A DNA stretch of 64,000 nucleotides. Source: Anomaloglossus baeobatrachus (taxonomy: Eukaryota > Chordata > Amphibia > Anura > Aromobatidae). Below the pieces are notes generated by a model that saw only the letters and a list, made by a program, of their open reading frames with translations, was not told the origin of the DNA and ran no database searches. Of the stretch, positions 1 through 11,700 are shown one piece after another. Location: assembly GCF_048569485.1 (NCBI RefSeq), contig NC_134359.1, forward strand, positions 28,164,940 to 28,228,939. Reading direction: 5' to 3'. The position numbers and the translations under genes are program-made. Position 1 is the stretch's first letter, and each line of letters starts with the position of its first letter.

Positions 1-655
1 CTTTTGTCTCCAGGAGGTGCATTGTGGTTCACCCTGGTTTGGGGCGGACCCAGGTTATAAAAGGGGCTGGAGCCAACAAGGAGGTGCGCAGTCTTCTATT
101 ATGCTCCGAAAGAGCACACCTCCATGTGTTGAACCCATTGCGGCTTTAGGCCAGAGGTAGGCAGGGATAGGGTGGTGGATGCAGGCCACCACCACAGTTG
201 GTAACGCAGAACGGTTAAGACCAGCTCCTGTCCTAACAGTCCTGCTTGTGCAGCCCAGTGGCATTAACAGGCCTGCTGCTGCTGATGCGCCTGCTGTCCA
301 CAGGTGTGGCCCCTACGCACACGGTCAGCGTACTCAATGGCCCCTGTGTTGTTAACAGGGAGTTCCTGGGCTGGGTGGGCATGTGGACCCTGTGACGCTA
401 ACAGGGCTCACAGTCTCCAGATCCGAATGGCGTCTAACTCGGTTCAGGCTACTATTAGTTTCATAGCCACACAGCTCTGTATCCTCCACCAAACCTTCAA
501 GTTGCCAACCTCTCCTTTTCCAACTGGGAGCACGGTGGACACTGACTGCTGAAGGTGATATATACCTTTCTCTTTCTTTTCTTATTAATTTTTGTTATAT
601 AGCGGTCACAGATTATATACCACTTTATCCAAATCTGCCAGTCCCACTGTAACAG
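1..655. other. Uncharacterised repeat-like sequence with a TATA-like box
   Basis: No gene is recognised. A TATA-like string (ttataaaa, 55-62) lies in a GC-rich setting, followed by short repeated motifs built on 'taacagg'. Because a + strand hAT transposase fragment starts about 150 bases downstream, this may be the promoter and leader of an old hAT copy. It does not visibly match the leader of the intact element at 5,339, so the link is inference. Confidence 0.3.
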
Positions 656-794
656 ATGTTGTTTCTTCAGCAAATGTTACAGTTGTTTAACCACCAAATC
701 CACGGACCAAAATTTTTTTCCCCTTTCCAACACACCTGTTCCCCTTTCCAACAGCATCTGTCCTTTTTCAACTCATTTTGGGATATGACCAAAA

Positions 795-930
795 GTGCAA
801 CTGTGCAGGGACACCGTACTCAACGCCATCTCAGCACAGCAGCCATCCCTCGGTCCCTCCGATGTGGACAAGTAAAAGACCATTTCCTCCTATCCATGAC
901 AAAGTGTTGAGATTCACTCTGTGCAGCACT
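795..930 (+). pseudogene. hAT transposase fragment, N-terminal half, + strand
   Basis: The DNA matches about 10,157-10,290 of the intact transposase gene, the stretch just after the BED-finger region that encodes GTPYSTPSTHSSQ...WSNKRPLPPTHDK. Similarity stops near 930, where the sequence turns into the opposite strand of the C-terminal half of a transposase. The head-to-head joint shows an internal rearrangement of an old copy. No open frame of useful length remains. Confidence 0.65.
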
Positions 931-2012
931 GGTGTTTAGTGGAAAAGTAGATCTAAGATTGCGTACCACATTCTGCAGATACTCCTGTATACGTGCGTCT
1001 ATTTCTATGGCAGGAATTAGTTCGCCAAATTTTGTCTTGTACCGGGGATCTAACAGTGTGGCAACCCAGTATTCAGGATTACTTCAAATTCATACAATCC
1101 GAGGGTCATGTAGGTAGTGCAGCAAGAAGGCGCTCATGTGTCTTGTGCATCCAGGAGGACCAAGTCCTTGGTGTGTTGGTGGCAGAGAGGTGAGAATCGT
1201 GCATCCTTCCTCTGCCCTCTACCCACAACCTCGCACAACCGAAATGTGAGCAAGCTCTCACTCATCTGCTGAGTCTTCCATGCCCATCGCCAGTTCGTCC
1301 TCCATTTCTTCATGGGCTCCTGCACTTTCATCAACACTTTTTGCTGATACTATGCGCCCTTGTTAATCCCTCTCCCTCACCATGACTGCCGCATAGGTGC
1401 CGCTGACCATCTGGACCTCGTAGATCTTGTTATCCCTTCCGCATATGACTCCTCCTGTACTTCCTCCCCTTCCTCTTGTCCCAACACCTGACTCCGAATA
1501 ATAATTACAGTGTGCTCCATCATGTAGATGACCAGAATTGTCACGCTGAGAATGACATTGCCAGTGCTAAACATCTTCGTCGACATTTCAAAACTGTGTA
1601 GCAGGGTGCATAGGTCCTTGATCTGACACCACTCCAGCAGCGTGATCTGCACCACCTCTGGATCAACTTATCCCAGGCTATATGTCTTACCGTATTTCAG
1701 CAGGGCTCTGCGGTGCTGCCACACACGCTGCAACATGTGCAGATTCCAATTCCTGCGTGTCGGAACATCGCATTTCCGGCGTTTAACTGCCAGACCCTAA
1801 GACTTCCGGAGTGATGAAAGTTGTTGAGCTGCTGTGTGCGCACGATGGAAGTGAGCACATAGCGAGCGTGCCCGCTGCACAAGGCCATGTAGGCCGTGAT
1901 GGTGTTTTAAAAATTGCTGGAGAATTCGGATCAACACGTGAGCCATAAAAGGCACGTGTGTCACATTGCCCTGAGGATGGCCCGCAGCCAGGTTTGCATC
2001 ATTGCCGCACAC
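931..2012 (-). pseudogene. hAT transposase fragment, C-terminal half, minus strand
   Basis: Read on the minus strand this matches the second half of the intact transposase. Near 2,010-1,800 a degraded copy of the second catalytic-aspartate region is seen (CGNDANLAAG against CDNAANLGAA), followed by THVPFMAHV and the RARSLCAHFHR stretch. Lower coordinates match the acidic spacer and the part around LDPRYKSKF. The frame is broken many times, so this is an old, dead copy. It ends at 2,012 against an unrelated dispersed repeat. Confidence 0.75.
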
Positions 2013-2515
2013 GGCTGTTAAGTCACCAACGGAGTCCGCTCCGTCAATTTGTACTCCGGTCGCCAGGTGACAACGTGTTCCTTTCATGAATAGTGCTGAT
2101 GATGGGAGAGTAGTCGATGCCAGCGGCGCAGGTGGACGCAGGTTATGCTCACCCACTGGGCTGCATTACCTTGACAGATGCAGAATCTCTGGCTGAATGT
2201 AGCTGGTGGGTATCTCACAGATGAAATACCATCATTCAGCTACAACCAATGGGAAGACACCACACCCTTTTTTATGCCCATCCTGTCTGCAGACCACTGC
2301 CAGACATAGCTATGAACCTCTGGTTAATTTTACCCCCAGTTCAGTTTTATGATTTTGTGTGCTTGTTACCTGACTACTTTTCCTGCTTGCTGTTTATGTA
2401 CCTTGTTGGCCGATACGCATTTCACCTCTGCTTGTTTTCTGATTAAGTCCTGGCCGTCCCATTCTGTTCCTGTTCCTCAATTAATGTTTTGACCCTGCCT
2501 GACTACTATTCTCTG
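2013..2515. repeat. Dispersed repeat, family shared with 51,960-53,450
   Basis: The block (gtcgccaggtg...tagtgctgatgatgggagag...ccaatgggaagacaccacac...tgaccctgcctgactactattc) has a clear diverged counterpart at 51,960-52,576. Order and spacing of the matching islands are the same in both. It is pyrimidine-rich with frequent 'tgac' words and no open frame. The class is unresolved. It separates two hAT fragments, so it may have inserted between them or been brought in by deletion. Confidence 0.55.
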
Positions 2516-3236
2516 TAATAGCGGTGTGACTCACATTTCCCATACATTTCAAAGTAAAACTTTGACCGCCTGATGGCATTGAGCTCTGCTGCCAGCATAG
2601 TAAGGAGGTGTGTGGTAGTCCTTGTGCGCAGTTGCAAGGAAGGGTGGCCTGACCACACAGGGTTTGCGCAAAGGTAGAGGACCCACACGAGGTTGAAGAG
2701 GCAGAAGCAGTGTATTAACTTCTACATACAGAACAAGGATTGAAACAACTCGTGGGGACGGCAAGACTTGTACAGCAGACCCTTCTCCATCTCTCACCAT
2801 AGTTTGCCAGTGCCCAGTCAGTGACATGTAATGACCCTGTCTATGCTTACTGGTCCAAGTATCTGTGTTGAAATGCACCCTGTCGCACACAGATTTTCTC
2901 AAGGAAGTGGTGATGTTGTGTGCGACATGCTGGTGTAGCGCGGGCATGCTTTTCTTGGAGAAGCAGTGGTGATTGGGCATCTGGTACTGGGGCACAGCGA
3001 CAGACATAAGGTCTGTAAAATCCTGTGTGTCCACTACGCGTAAAGGCAGCATTTCGGTAGCCAACAGCTTACAGAGGGATAGAGTCAACCACTTAGCTTT
3101 GTCATGGGTCGCAGTAAGTGGCCTTTTATTTGACCACATCTGAGGGACAGAGATCTGGCTGCTGTCTGTAGACGGTGTTGAGTAGGGTGTCCCTGGAAAA
3201 ATGCAGGTTTGTGAGAAAAGTGCAGGCGGAGACATG
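2516..3236 (-). pseudogene. hAT transposase fragment, middle part, minus strand
   Basis: An open minus-strand stretch of 228 codons (3,235 to 2,549) begins at the residues MSPPALFSQTC, which in the intact protein follow the BED-finger region. It runs through the first catalytic block (NTDTWTSKH, aspartate kept) and the GHYMSLTGHW motif into the serine-rich linker and GSRAQCHQAV. It then decays near 2,516. It lacks the BED finger and everything after the linker. It lies directly behind the 3' flank of the next copy (3,237-3,440), so two minus-strand copies are joined tail to head. Confidence 0.8.
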
Positions 3237-3440
3237 ATGTTGGCTTCATCTTGCCTTCAGATCTGTTCATCTTGTATCATTTTTAAAAAACACAGCAAGC
3301 AAGGGTTACTCCAAGCGGAGTCTCCCTTTTTTTCCAAAAATTGGGCCCCACACAGACACCTTATCAGTGGCAGCACTTGTGCCCTAGTTGCAAACAGGAT
3401 GTTTTGATTTGCATCAAGCACATTCCAAATCCACAAGCAT
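3237..3440 (-). repeat. Single copy of the hAT 3'-flank repeat unit
   Basis: This is one diverged copy, on the minus strand, of the unit that is tandemly repeated 12 times behind the intact transposase gene (12,493-15,222). The match includes ttttaaaa near 3,283, the string read in reverse as gcttggagtaacccttgctt, and the 'catcctgtttgcaac' segment. Being present once here suggests that the unit was ancestrally single and later expanded in other copies. Confidence 0.75.
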
Positions 3441-5338
3441 TTACTCTCCCCAGGATGACACAGGGGTAGTAAATTCCTTCTGGATCCATGACTTGTTCAT
3501 TTTGATGAACGTCAGTCTGTCCACATTGTCACTGGACAGACGCGTGCGCTTATCTGTCAGCACACACCCAGCAGCACTGAAGACACGTTCAGAGACAACG
3601 CTGGCAGCTGGACACGACAAAATCTTCGAGGCGTAACTGGAGAGCTCTTGACATTTTTCTAGATTTGAAGCCCAAAAGGAGCAAGGCTCCATTTGCAAAG
3701 TCATTGCATCGATGTTCATTTGGAGATACTCCTGTATCATCCTCTCCATCCGTTGACTATGTGTCAGACTTGTTGTCTCTGGTGGCCTTGCAAAGGAGGG
3801 TCTAAAAAAATTATGAAAAGATTCCATAAAATTGCTGTTACCAGCACCAGATACGGTCCTACTGGTACGGGTAGACTGTTGAAGATGACGAGGCCGTCCC
3901 ATGTTTGTCAAGTTACAACTGGGAGAATCACTCCCTTCACCTGCACGGTTGTTTGGTGGAAAAGCCGAGCTAAGATCGAGTAACAGCTTCTGCTGATACT
4001 CCTGCATACGTGCGTCCCTTTCTATGGGTGGAATTATGTCACAAAATTTGGACTTGTCCCGGGGATCTAATAGTGTGGCAAGCCAGTAGTCATCATCACT
4101 TCTAATTTTGACAATACGAGGGTCATGTTGGAGGTAGTGCAACAAGAAGGCACTCATGTGTCTTGCGCAGCCATGCGCACCAAGTCCACGCTGTGTTTGT
4201 GGCATAGAGGTGCTAACCGTTCTTTCTTCCTCTGTCATCTCCCCCCAACCTCTTTCAACTGAAATTTGACCAAGGTCCCCCTCATCTGCTGAGTCTTCCA
4301 TGTCCATGGACAGTTCGTCCTCCATATCTTCATGTCCTCCTGCACCTTCCTCAACATCTCACCTGCTACCATGCGCCCTTGTTGATCCCTGTCCCCCATG
4401 GTCCCATGCCTGCCGCGTTGGTGATGATGAACGTCTGGACCTTGGTGATGTTGTTGTGTCTTGCGCATATGAATCCTCCTGTAGTTCCTCCCCTTCCTGT
4501 TGTCCCACCCCCTGACTACGAATAGTGTTTAGCGTGTGCTCCAGCATGTAAATGACTGTAATCGTCATGCTGATAATGGCATTGTCAGCGCTAAACATAT
4601 TCGTCGCCATGTCGAAACTGTGCAGAAGGGTGCATAGGTCCTTGATCTGAGATCACTCCATCAGGGTGATCTGCCCCACTTCTGCATCTCGTTGGCCCAG
4701 GCTATACATCATGACGTATTGCACCAGGGCTCGCCGGTGCTGCCACAGTCGCTGTAACATGTGGAGAGTTGAATTCCAGCGTGTCGCCACATCGCATTTC
4801 AGGCGATGAACCGGCAGGCCGAAAGACTTCTGGAGCGATGCAAGTCGCTCAGGTGCGGCGGTTGAACGGCGGAAGTGAGCACTGCAGACAGTTTCCGTGC
4901 CCTGGTCAGAAGGCCATCTAGGCCGGGATAGTGTGTTAAAAATTGCTGGACAACAAGGTTAAACACGTGAGCCATACAAGGCACGTGTGTCACCTTGCCC
5001 AGGCGAAGGGCCGCACCCAGGTTTGCAGCATTGTCGCACACGGCCTTACCAGGCTGCAGGTTGAGTGGAGACAACCATTTATCAAAATCAGTCTCCAGAG
5101 CTGCCCACAACTCAGTCGCTGTGTGACTCCTATTTCAAAGACATGTCAAGCTAAAGACCGCCTGATGCCGTTGCGCTCTGCTACCAGCATAGTAATGAGG
5201 GGTGCGTGATTCCTTCTGCGCAGTGAGAACGCTGGTGGCCTGACCAGGCAGGCTTGGGGCGGAGGTGGAGGACCCAGATGAGGTGGAGGATGCAGAAGCA
5301 GTGGCGGAACTTGGACAGACAGAGGATTGACACACAAG
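3441..5338 (-). pseudogene. hAT transposase pseudogene, C-terminal two thirds, split by the intact hAT
   Basis: On the minus strand this continues exactly where 15,530 stops. The residues before the break are VLPSPRLV and those after it CQSSVCPSSATAS, as in the intact protein. The second catalytic block CDNAANLGAALRLG (near 5,045) and the hATC tail SERVFSAAGCVLTDK to SSWGE (ending 3,441) are kept. It is dead for three reasons visible here: an in-frame TGA replaces a Gly codon at 5,132-5,134, the frame shifts near 4,880, and the 10.2-kb insertion interrupts it. Identity to the intact copy is high, so it is a close relative. Confidence 0.9.
5331..5338. repeat. Target-site duplication, left copy (8 bp)
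   Basis: CACACAAG directly precedes the left end of the intact hAT element and is repeated exactly at 15,530-15,537. The undisturbed site is known from the sister sequence (reverse complement near 10,600), which reads ggattgacacacaagtcgtg. Eight base pairs is the duplication length of the hAT superfamily. Confidence 0.95.
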
Positions 5339-5350
5339 TAGAGTTGAGCG
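5339..5350 (+). repeat. Left terminal inverted repeat of the intact hAT
   Basis: TAGAGTTGAGCG pairs with the right end at 15,518-15,529 with one mismatch. It is followed to about 5,490 by repeats of gttcg, ctcgag and ttctag, including an imperfect hairpin around 5,425-5,480. Clustered short subterminal repeats are typical transposase-binding sites in hAT elements. Confidence 0.88.
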
Positions 5351-5783
5351 CGGTTCGTGGTTCGTGGTTCTCCAGTTCGCGGCTCGAGTGATTTTGGGGC
5401 ATGTTCTAGATCGAACTAGAACTCGAGCTTTTTGCAAAAGCTCGGTAGTTCTAGAAACGTTCGAGAACGGTTCTAGCAGCCAAAAAACAGCTAAATCATA
5501 GCTTGGTTTCTGCTGTAATAGTGTAAGTCACTCTGTGAATCAAACTATTATCACATTTCAGTGTATAGTGTGCGTGAACAGCGCCTTCAGATCACTGCTG
5601 TTTCTATAATGGCGATCGCCATTTTTTTTTTTTTTTTTTCTTGTCTTCCTTCCCTAAGCGCGCGCGTCTTGTGGGGCGGGCCAGCATGTCAGCCAATCCC
5701 AGACACACACACAGCTAAGTGGACTTTGAGCCAGAGAAGCAACGGCATGTGTGATAGGATCTGCATGTCACATGTCCCTGCAT

Positions 5784-5790
5784 TATAAAA
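5784..5790 (+). promoter_or_regulatory. TATA box of the intact hAT element
   Basis: TATAAAA lies about 445 bp inside the left end and 2.98 kb upstream of the transposase start codon. It is preceded by a T17-18 tract (about 5,622-5,639) and a GC-rich stretch with 'ggggcgggcc'. Transcription would start near 5,815. Placement is from sequence alone. Confidence 0.55.
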
Positions 5791-6142
5791 CCGGACATTT
5801 TCTTCACGGACGCCATTATCTGCCTTCTGCGTCTTTGGTGTCAGACATCACTGTCGCAGCTCCGTCTTCCTGAGTCCTATAGCCGATACAGCTGTATGCG
5901 CTGCATACACAGCGTTAGACAGCTTAGGGAGAGCACTTTATAGCAGTCCTTTTAAGGGCTCCAACCGGCAGGGTCAGAGAGCCATAGGTGACAGGTCCTG
6001 CAAACAGCAACAGCGTCTGTGTAGCCCAGGTCAGGGATTTCCTACCTGCATTTCACCATTAGGAGGGAATAGAAAGGCAGTCTTCCATTCCTCTACCCAG
6101 AGCACCACAATCCTGCCACTGTACCCTCTTGTCCTCTGCACA

Positions 6143-8640
6143 CTCCAACTGATAACTAAGCCATTATACTAGCAAACACTCAGTGTACCTAGTGGCATCC
6201 TATACGTGGCTATTGGACTTTGCTATAGTCCCACTAGTGCAAAGACATTTGCAGAGCGCGTCTGCCTGCATTGCACACTACAACTCATTCTAACCAAGCC
6301 ATTATACTAGCAAACACTCAGTGTACCTAGTGGCATCCTATACGTGGCTATTGGACTTTGCTATAGTCCCACTAGTGCAAAGACATTTGCAGAGCGCGTC
6401 TGCCTGCGTTGCACACTACAACTCATTCTAACCAAGCCATTATACTAGCAAACACTCAGTGTACCTAGTGGCATCCTATACGTGGCTATTGGACTTTGCT
6501 ATAGTCCCACTAGTGCAAAGACATTTGCAGAGCGCGTCTGCCTGCGTTGCACACTACAACTCATTCTAACCAAGCCATTATACTAGCAAACACTCAGTGT
6601 ACCTAGTGGCATCCTATACGTGGCTATTGGACTTTGCTATAGTCCCACTAGTGCAAAGACATTTGCAGAGCGCGTCTGCCTGCGTTGCACACTACAACTC
6701 ATTCTAACCAAGCCATTATACTAGCAAACACTCAGTGTACCTAGTGGCATCCTATACGTGGCTATTGGACTTTGCTATAGTCCCACTAGTGCAAAGACAT
6801 TTGCAGAGCGCGTCTGCCTGCGTTGCACACTACAACTCATTCTAACCAAGCCATTATACTAGCAAACACTCAGTGTACCTAGTGGCATCCTATACGTGGC
6901 TATTGGACTTTGCTATAGTCCCACTAGTGCAAAGACATTTGCAGAGCGCGTCTGCCTGCGTTGCACACTACAACTCATTCTAACCAAGCCATTATACTAG
7001 CAAACACTCAGTGTACCTAGTGGCATCCTATACGTGGCTATTGGACTTTGCTATAGTCCCACTAGTGCAAAGACATTTGCAGAGCGCGTCTGCCTGCGTT
7101 GCACACTACAACTCATTCTAACCAAGCCATTATACTAGCAAACACTCAGTGTACCTAGTGGCATCCTATACGTGGCTATTGGACTTTGCTATAGTCCCAC
7201 TAGTGCAAAGACATTTGCAGAGCGCGTCTGCCTGCGTTGCACACTACAACTCATTCTAACCAAGCCATTATACTAGCAAACACTCAGTGTACCTAGTGGC
7301 ATCCTATACGTGGCTATTGGACTTTGCTATAGTCCCACTAGTGCAAAGACATTTGCAGAGCGCGTCTGCCTGCGTTGCACACTACAACTCATTCTAACCA
7401 AGCCATTATACTAGCAAACACTCAGTGTACCTAGTGGCATCCTATACGTGGCTATTGGACTTTGCTATAGTCCCACTAGTGCAAAGACATTTGCAGAGCG
7501 CGTCTGCCTGCGTTGCACACTACAACTCATTCTAACCAAGCCATTATACTAGCAAACACTCAGTGTACCTAGTGGCATCCTATACGTGGCTATTGGACTT
7601 TGCTATAGTCCCACTAGTGCAAAGACATTTGCAGAGCGCGTCTGCCTGCGTTGCACACTACAACTCATTCTAACCAAGCCATTATACTAGCAAACACTCA
7701 GTGTACCTAGTGGCATCCTATACGTGGCTATTGGACTTTGCTATAGTCCCACTAGTGCAAAGACATTTGCAGAGCGCGTCTGCCTGCGTTGCACACTACA
7801 ACTCATTCTAACCAAGCCATTATACTAGCAAACACTCAGTGTACCTAGTGGCATCCTATACGTGGCTATTGGACTTTGCTATAGTCCCACTAGTGCAAAG
7901 ACATTTGCAGCACGTCTGCCTGCGTTGCACACTCCAACTAATTATAACCAAGCCATTATACTAGCAAACACTCAGTGTACCTAGTGGCATCCTATACGTG
8001 GCTATTGGACTTTGCTATAGTCCCACTAGTGCAAAGACATTTGCAGAGCGCGTCTGCCTGCGTTGCACACTACAACTCATTCTAACCAAGCCATTATACT
8101 AGCAAACACTCAGTGTACCTAGTGGCATCCTATACGTGGCTATTGGACTTTGCTATAGTCCCACTAGTGCAAAGACATTTGCAGAGCGCGTCTGCCTGCG
8201 TTGCACACTACAACTCATTCTAACCAAGCCATTATACTAGCAAACACTCAGTGTACCTAGTGGCATCCTATACGTGGCTATTGGACTTTGCTATAGTCCC
8301 ACTAGTGCAAAGACATTTGCAGAGCGCGTCTGCCTGCGTTGCACACTACAACTCATTCTAACCAAGCCATTATACTAGCAAACACTCAGTGTACCTAGTG
8401 GCATCCTATACGTGGCTATTGGACTTTGCTATAGTCCCACTAGTGCAAAGACATTTGCAGAGCGCGTCTGCCTGCGTTGCACACTACAACTCATTCTAAC
8501 CAAGCCATTATACTAGCAAACACTCAGTGTACCTAGTGGCATCCTATACGTGGCTATTGGACTTTGCTATAGTCCCACTAGTGCAAAGACATTTGCAGCA
8601 CGTCTGCCTGCGTTGCACACTCCAACTAATTATAACTAAG
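6143..8640 (+). repeat. 138-bp tandem array, 18 copies, in the hAT leader
   Basis: The string cagtgtacctagtggcatcc recurs at 6,181, 6,319, 6,457 and so on to 8,525, with a strict 138-bp period except one 136-bp unit. Units are nearly identical. The variant end 'gcagcacgtctgcc...actccaactaatt' occurs at about 7,907 and again in the last unit at about 8,597, 690 bp (five units) apart. Blocks including the array edge were therefore copied together. The array lies between the TATA box and the gene. A good 3' splice site (pyrimidine tract plus acattttcag, ending 8,743) just before the start codon suggests it is spliced out as an intron. Confidence 0.95.
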
Positions 8641-8733
8641 TTGCATTGTCAGGGATATTTATTCTTTATTATTCTGCTGTTAATAAAGCTAGACCACCAC
8701 TGCAATCTTCACCACCTCTCAATTTTTACTACC

Positions 8734-8743
8734 ACATTTTCAG
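8734..8743 (+). promoter_or_regulatory. Candidate 3' splice site before the transposase start
   Basis: A pyrimidine-rich run (about 8,705-8,733) leads into acattttcag ending at 8,743, which is 23 bases before the start codon. With the TATA box 2.9 kb upstream, it would let the 138-bp array be removed as an intron. No donor can be fixed with confidence; 'atag|gtgaca' near 5,984 is one candidate. Inference only. Confidence 0.4.
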
Positions 8744-8766
8744 TCCACAATCTTGTCGCAATCAAC

Positions 8767-11700
8767 ATGAGTGGCAAAATGACAGATGCTGGTGGAAAGG
8801 GGAAGAGGCGTGGTGGAAAAGGCAAAAAAGGTTTTGTCCGTGGGGAAGGTGGCAAAGCTCCATTATCATCTGCTGAAGATAGACCATCTACCAGCAAAAG
8901 TAAGATGTCTACTACTTACCGTGGACAATCCGATGTGCTCCCTTTTTTACGGACACGAACAACAGGAAGAAAGGTAGATGATGGGCAAAAAAGGAAAATG
9001 CTTGAATGGATCTCAAGTGGTCCAACAAGTGCCCTCTCAGCCACTTCAAGTACCGCATCCAAAAAACACCAGTCCTCTGAGTTGTCATCCCAATCACACT
9101 TGATTTCTCCCAGCTCTGAAGTCTCCATCAGCCCTGCACAGTATGGTGGAACTGAGATGGCTGAGTCTGCAGAGCTGTTCAGTCACACTATAGCCTGGGA
9201 ATCAGAGGTCTGCTCCCAAGCTACAGTGAGTACAGAACAGGAAATGGTCTGCAGTGATGCCCAGAACCTTTGTGACTCAGATTCAGGCCGTGAGGACCAA
9301 GTTTCTGAGCATAATGTTGACCCTTTGTCACAAACTGTAACACCTGTGGTTATAGACAATGAGGAACATACTGATGAAGATGAGACGCAGATACCCGATT
9401 GGGATGACAACTTAAATATTCCGTCAGGGCAAGAAGAGGCTCGGTCTGAGGGGGAGGGGAGTGCAAACACAACAATTGATGATGACGTTCTAGATCCCAC
9501 CTACTGTCAACCCCCAGTCAGGCACTCGAGGAGGTCAACAGAGGCGGTGGAGGAGGATGCAACCGACGACGAAGTTACCTTGCGCCTTCCTGGACAGAGT
9601 CGGAGCACTGGTAGCACGTCTACAACTGCATCCTCAGCCACCACTCTGCCTATGAGCATTATTCGGGGTGGATCAACAGGTCGCATGGCCTCTAAGCCTT
9701 GCCTAGCCTGGTCCTTTTTTCACATCGAAAAAGATCGCCCAACTCATGTGATATGTAACATTTGTCATGATTCTCTTAGTAGAGGTCAAAAGCTCAGCAG
9801 TTTGACAACTTCTTCCATGAATCGTCACATGAATAAATATCATAAGTCCCGGTGGGAAGCTCACCGTGCTGCAATGCGGCCTAGCGGAGCGAACCATCCA
9901 CCGCCCGCCCCTTCCACTGCATCCGCGCGCTCTTCATCTTCTAGGACTGTGGGGACAGCTGCCACACCTGTTTTTCCACGCAAAACTTCCACCACTGTAA
10001 CCGCAACAGGCAGTTTGCTTGTAAGGTCGTCAGTTGGTTTGGAAGGGGAAACAAGTGAGTGTGTACAGCTCTCTCAGACATCGATAGCACCAACGTTGGA
10101 TGAAGGCAACATCATGTCTCCGCCTGCACTTTCCTCACAAACCTGCATTTTTCCAGGGACACCCTACTCAACACCGTCTACACACAGCAGCCAGATCTCT
10201 GTCCCTCAGATGTGGTCAAATAAAAGGCCACTTCCTCCGACCCATGACAAAGCTAAGAGGTTGACTCTATCCATCTGTAAGCTGTTGGCTACCGAAATGC
10301 TGCCTTTCCGCCTAGTGGACACACAGGATTTTAGAGACCTTATGTCTGTCGCTGTGCCCCAGTACCAGATGCCTAGTCGCCACTACTTCTCTAAGAAAGG
10401 TGTGCCCGCGCTACACCAGCATGTCGCACACAACATCACCGCTTCCTTGAGAAACTCTGTGTGTGAACGGGTGCATTTCACCACCGATACTTGGACCAGT
10501 AAGCATGGACAGGGACGTTACATGTCGCTGACTGGGCACTGGGTAACTATGGTGATAGATGGTGAAGGGTCTGCTGCACAAGTCTTGCCGTCCCCACGAC
10601 TTGTGTGTCAATCCTCTGTCTGTCCAAGTTCCGCCACTGCTTCTGCATCCTCCACCTCATCTGGGTCCTCCACCTCCGCCCCAAGCCTGCCTGGTCAGGC
10701 CACCAGCGTTCTCACTGCGCAGAAGGAATCACGCACCCCTCATTACTATGCTGGCAGCAGAGCGCAACGGCATCAGGCGGTCTTTAGCTTGACATGTCTT
10801 GGTAATAAGAGTCACACAGCTGAGGAGTTGTGGTCAGCTTTGCGGTCCGAGTTTAATAAATGGTTGTCTCCACTCAAACTGCAGCCTGGTAAGGCCGTGT
10901 GCGACAATGCTGCAAACCTGGGTGCGGCACTTCGCCTGGGCAAGGTGACACACGTACCTTGTATGGCTCACGTGTTGAACCTTGTCGTGCAGCAATTTTT
11001 AACACACTATCCCGGCCTAGATGGCCTTCTGAACAGGGCACGAAAACTGTCAGCTCACTTCCGCCGTTCAAGCGCCGCAGCAGAGCGACTTGCATCGCTC
11101 CAGAAGTCTTTCGGCCTGCCGGTTCATCGCCTGAAATGCGATGTGGCGACACGCTGGAATTCAACTCTCCACATGTTACAGCGACTGTGGCAGCACCGCA
11201 GAGCCCTGGTGCAATACGTCATGACGTATAGCCTGGGCCAACGAGATGCAGAGGTGGGGCAGATCACCCTGATGGAGTGGTCTCAGATCAAGGACCTATG
11301 CACCCTTCTGCACAGTTTCGACATGGCGACGAATATGTTTAGCGCTGACAATGCCATTATCAGCATGACGATTCCAGTCATTTACATGCTGGAGCACACG
11401 CTAAACACTATTCGGAGTCAGGGGGTGGGACAACATGAAGGGGAGGAACTACAGGAGGATTCATATGCGCAAGGGACAACAACATCACGAAGGTCCAGAC
11501 GTTCATCATCACCAACGCAGCAGGCATGGGACCATGGGGGACAGGGATCGACAAGGGCGCATAGTAGCAGGCGAAATGTTGAGCAAGGTGCAGGAGAACA
11601 TGAAGAAATGGAGGACGAACTGTCCATGGACATGGAAGACTCAGCGGATGAGGGAGACCTTGGTCAAATTTCAGTTGAAAGAGGTTGGGGTCAGATGTCA

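Noticed and set aside
6143-8640. CRISPR-like array
   Set aside because: Units are contiguous without unique spacers, and the surroundings are a vertebrate transposon.
8527-8766. Transposase starting at 8,527 (1,321 codons)
   Set aside because: The first 80 codons translate the 138-bp array and leader DNA and include the likely splice acceptor; the ATG at 8,767 is the better start.
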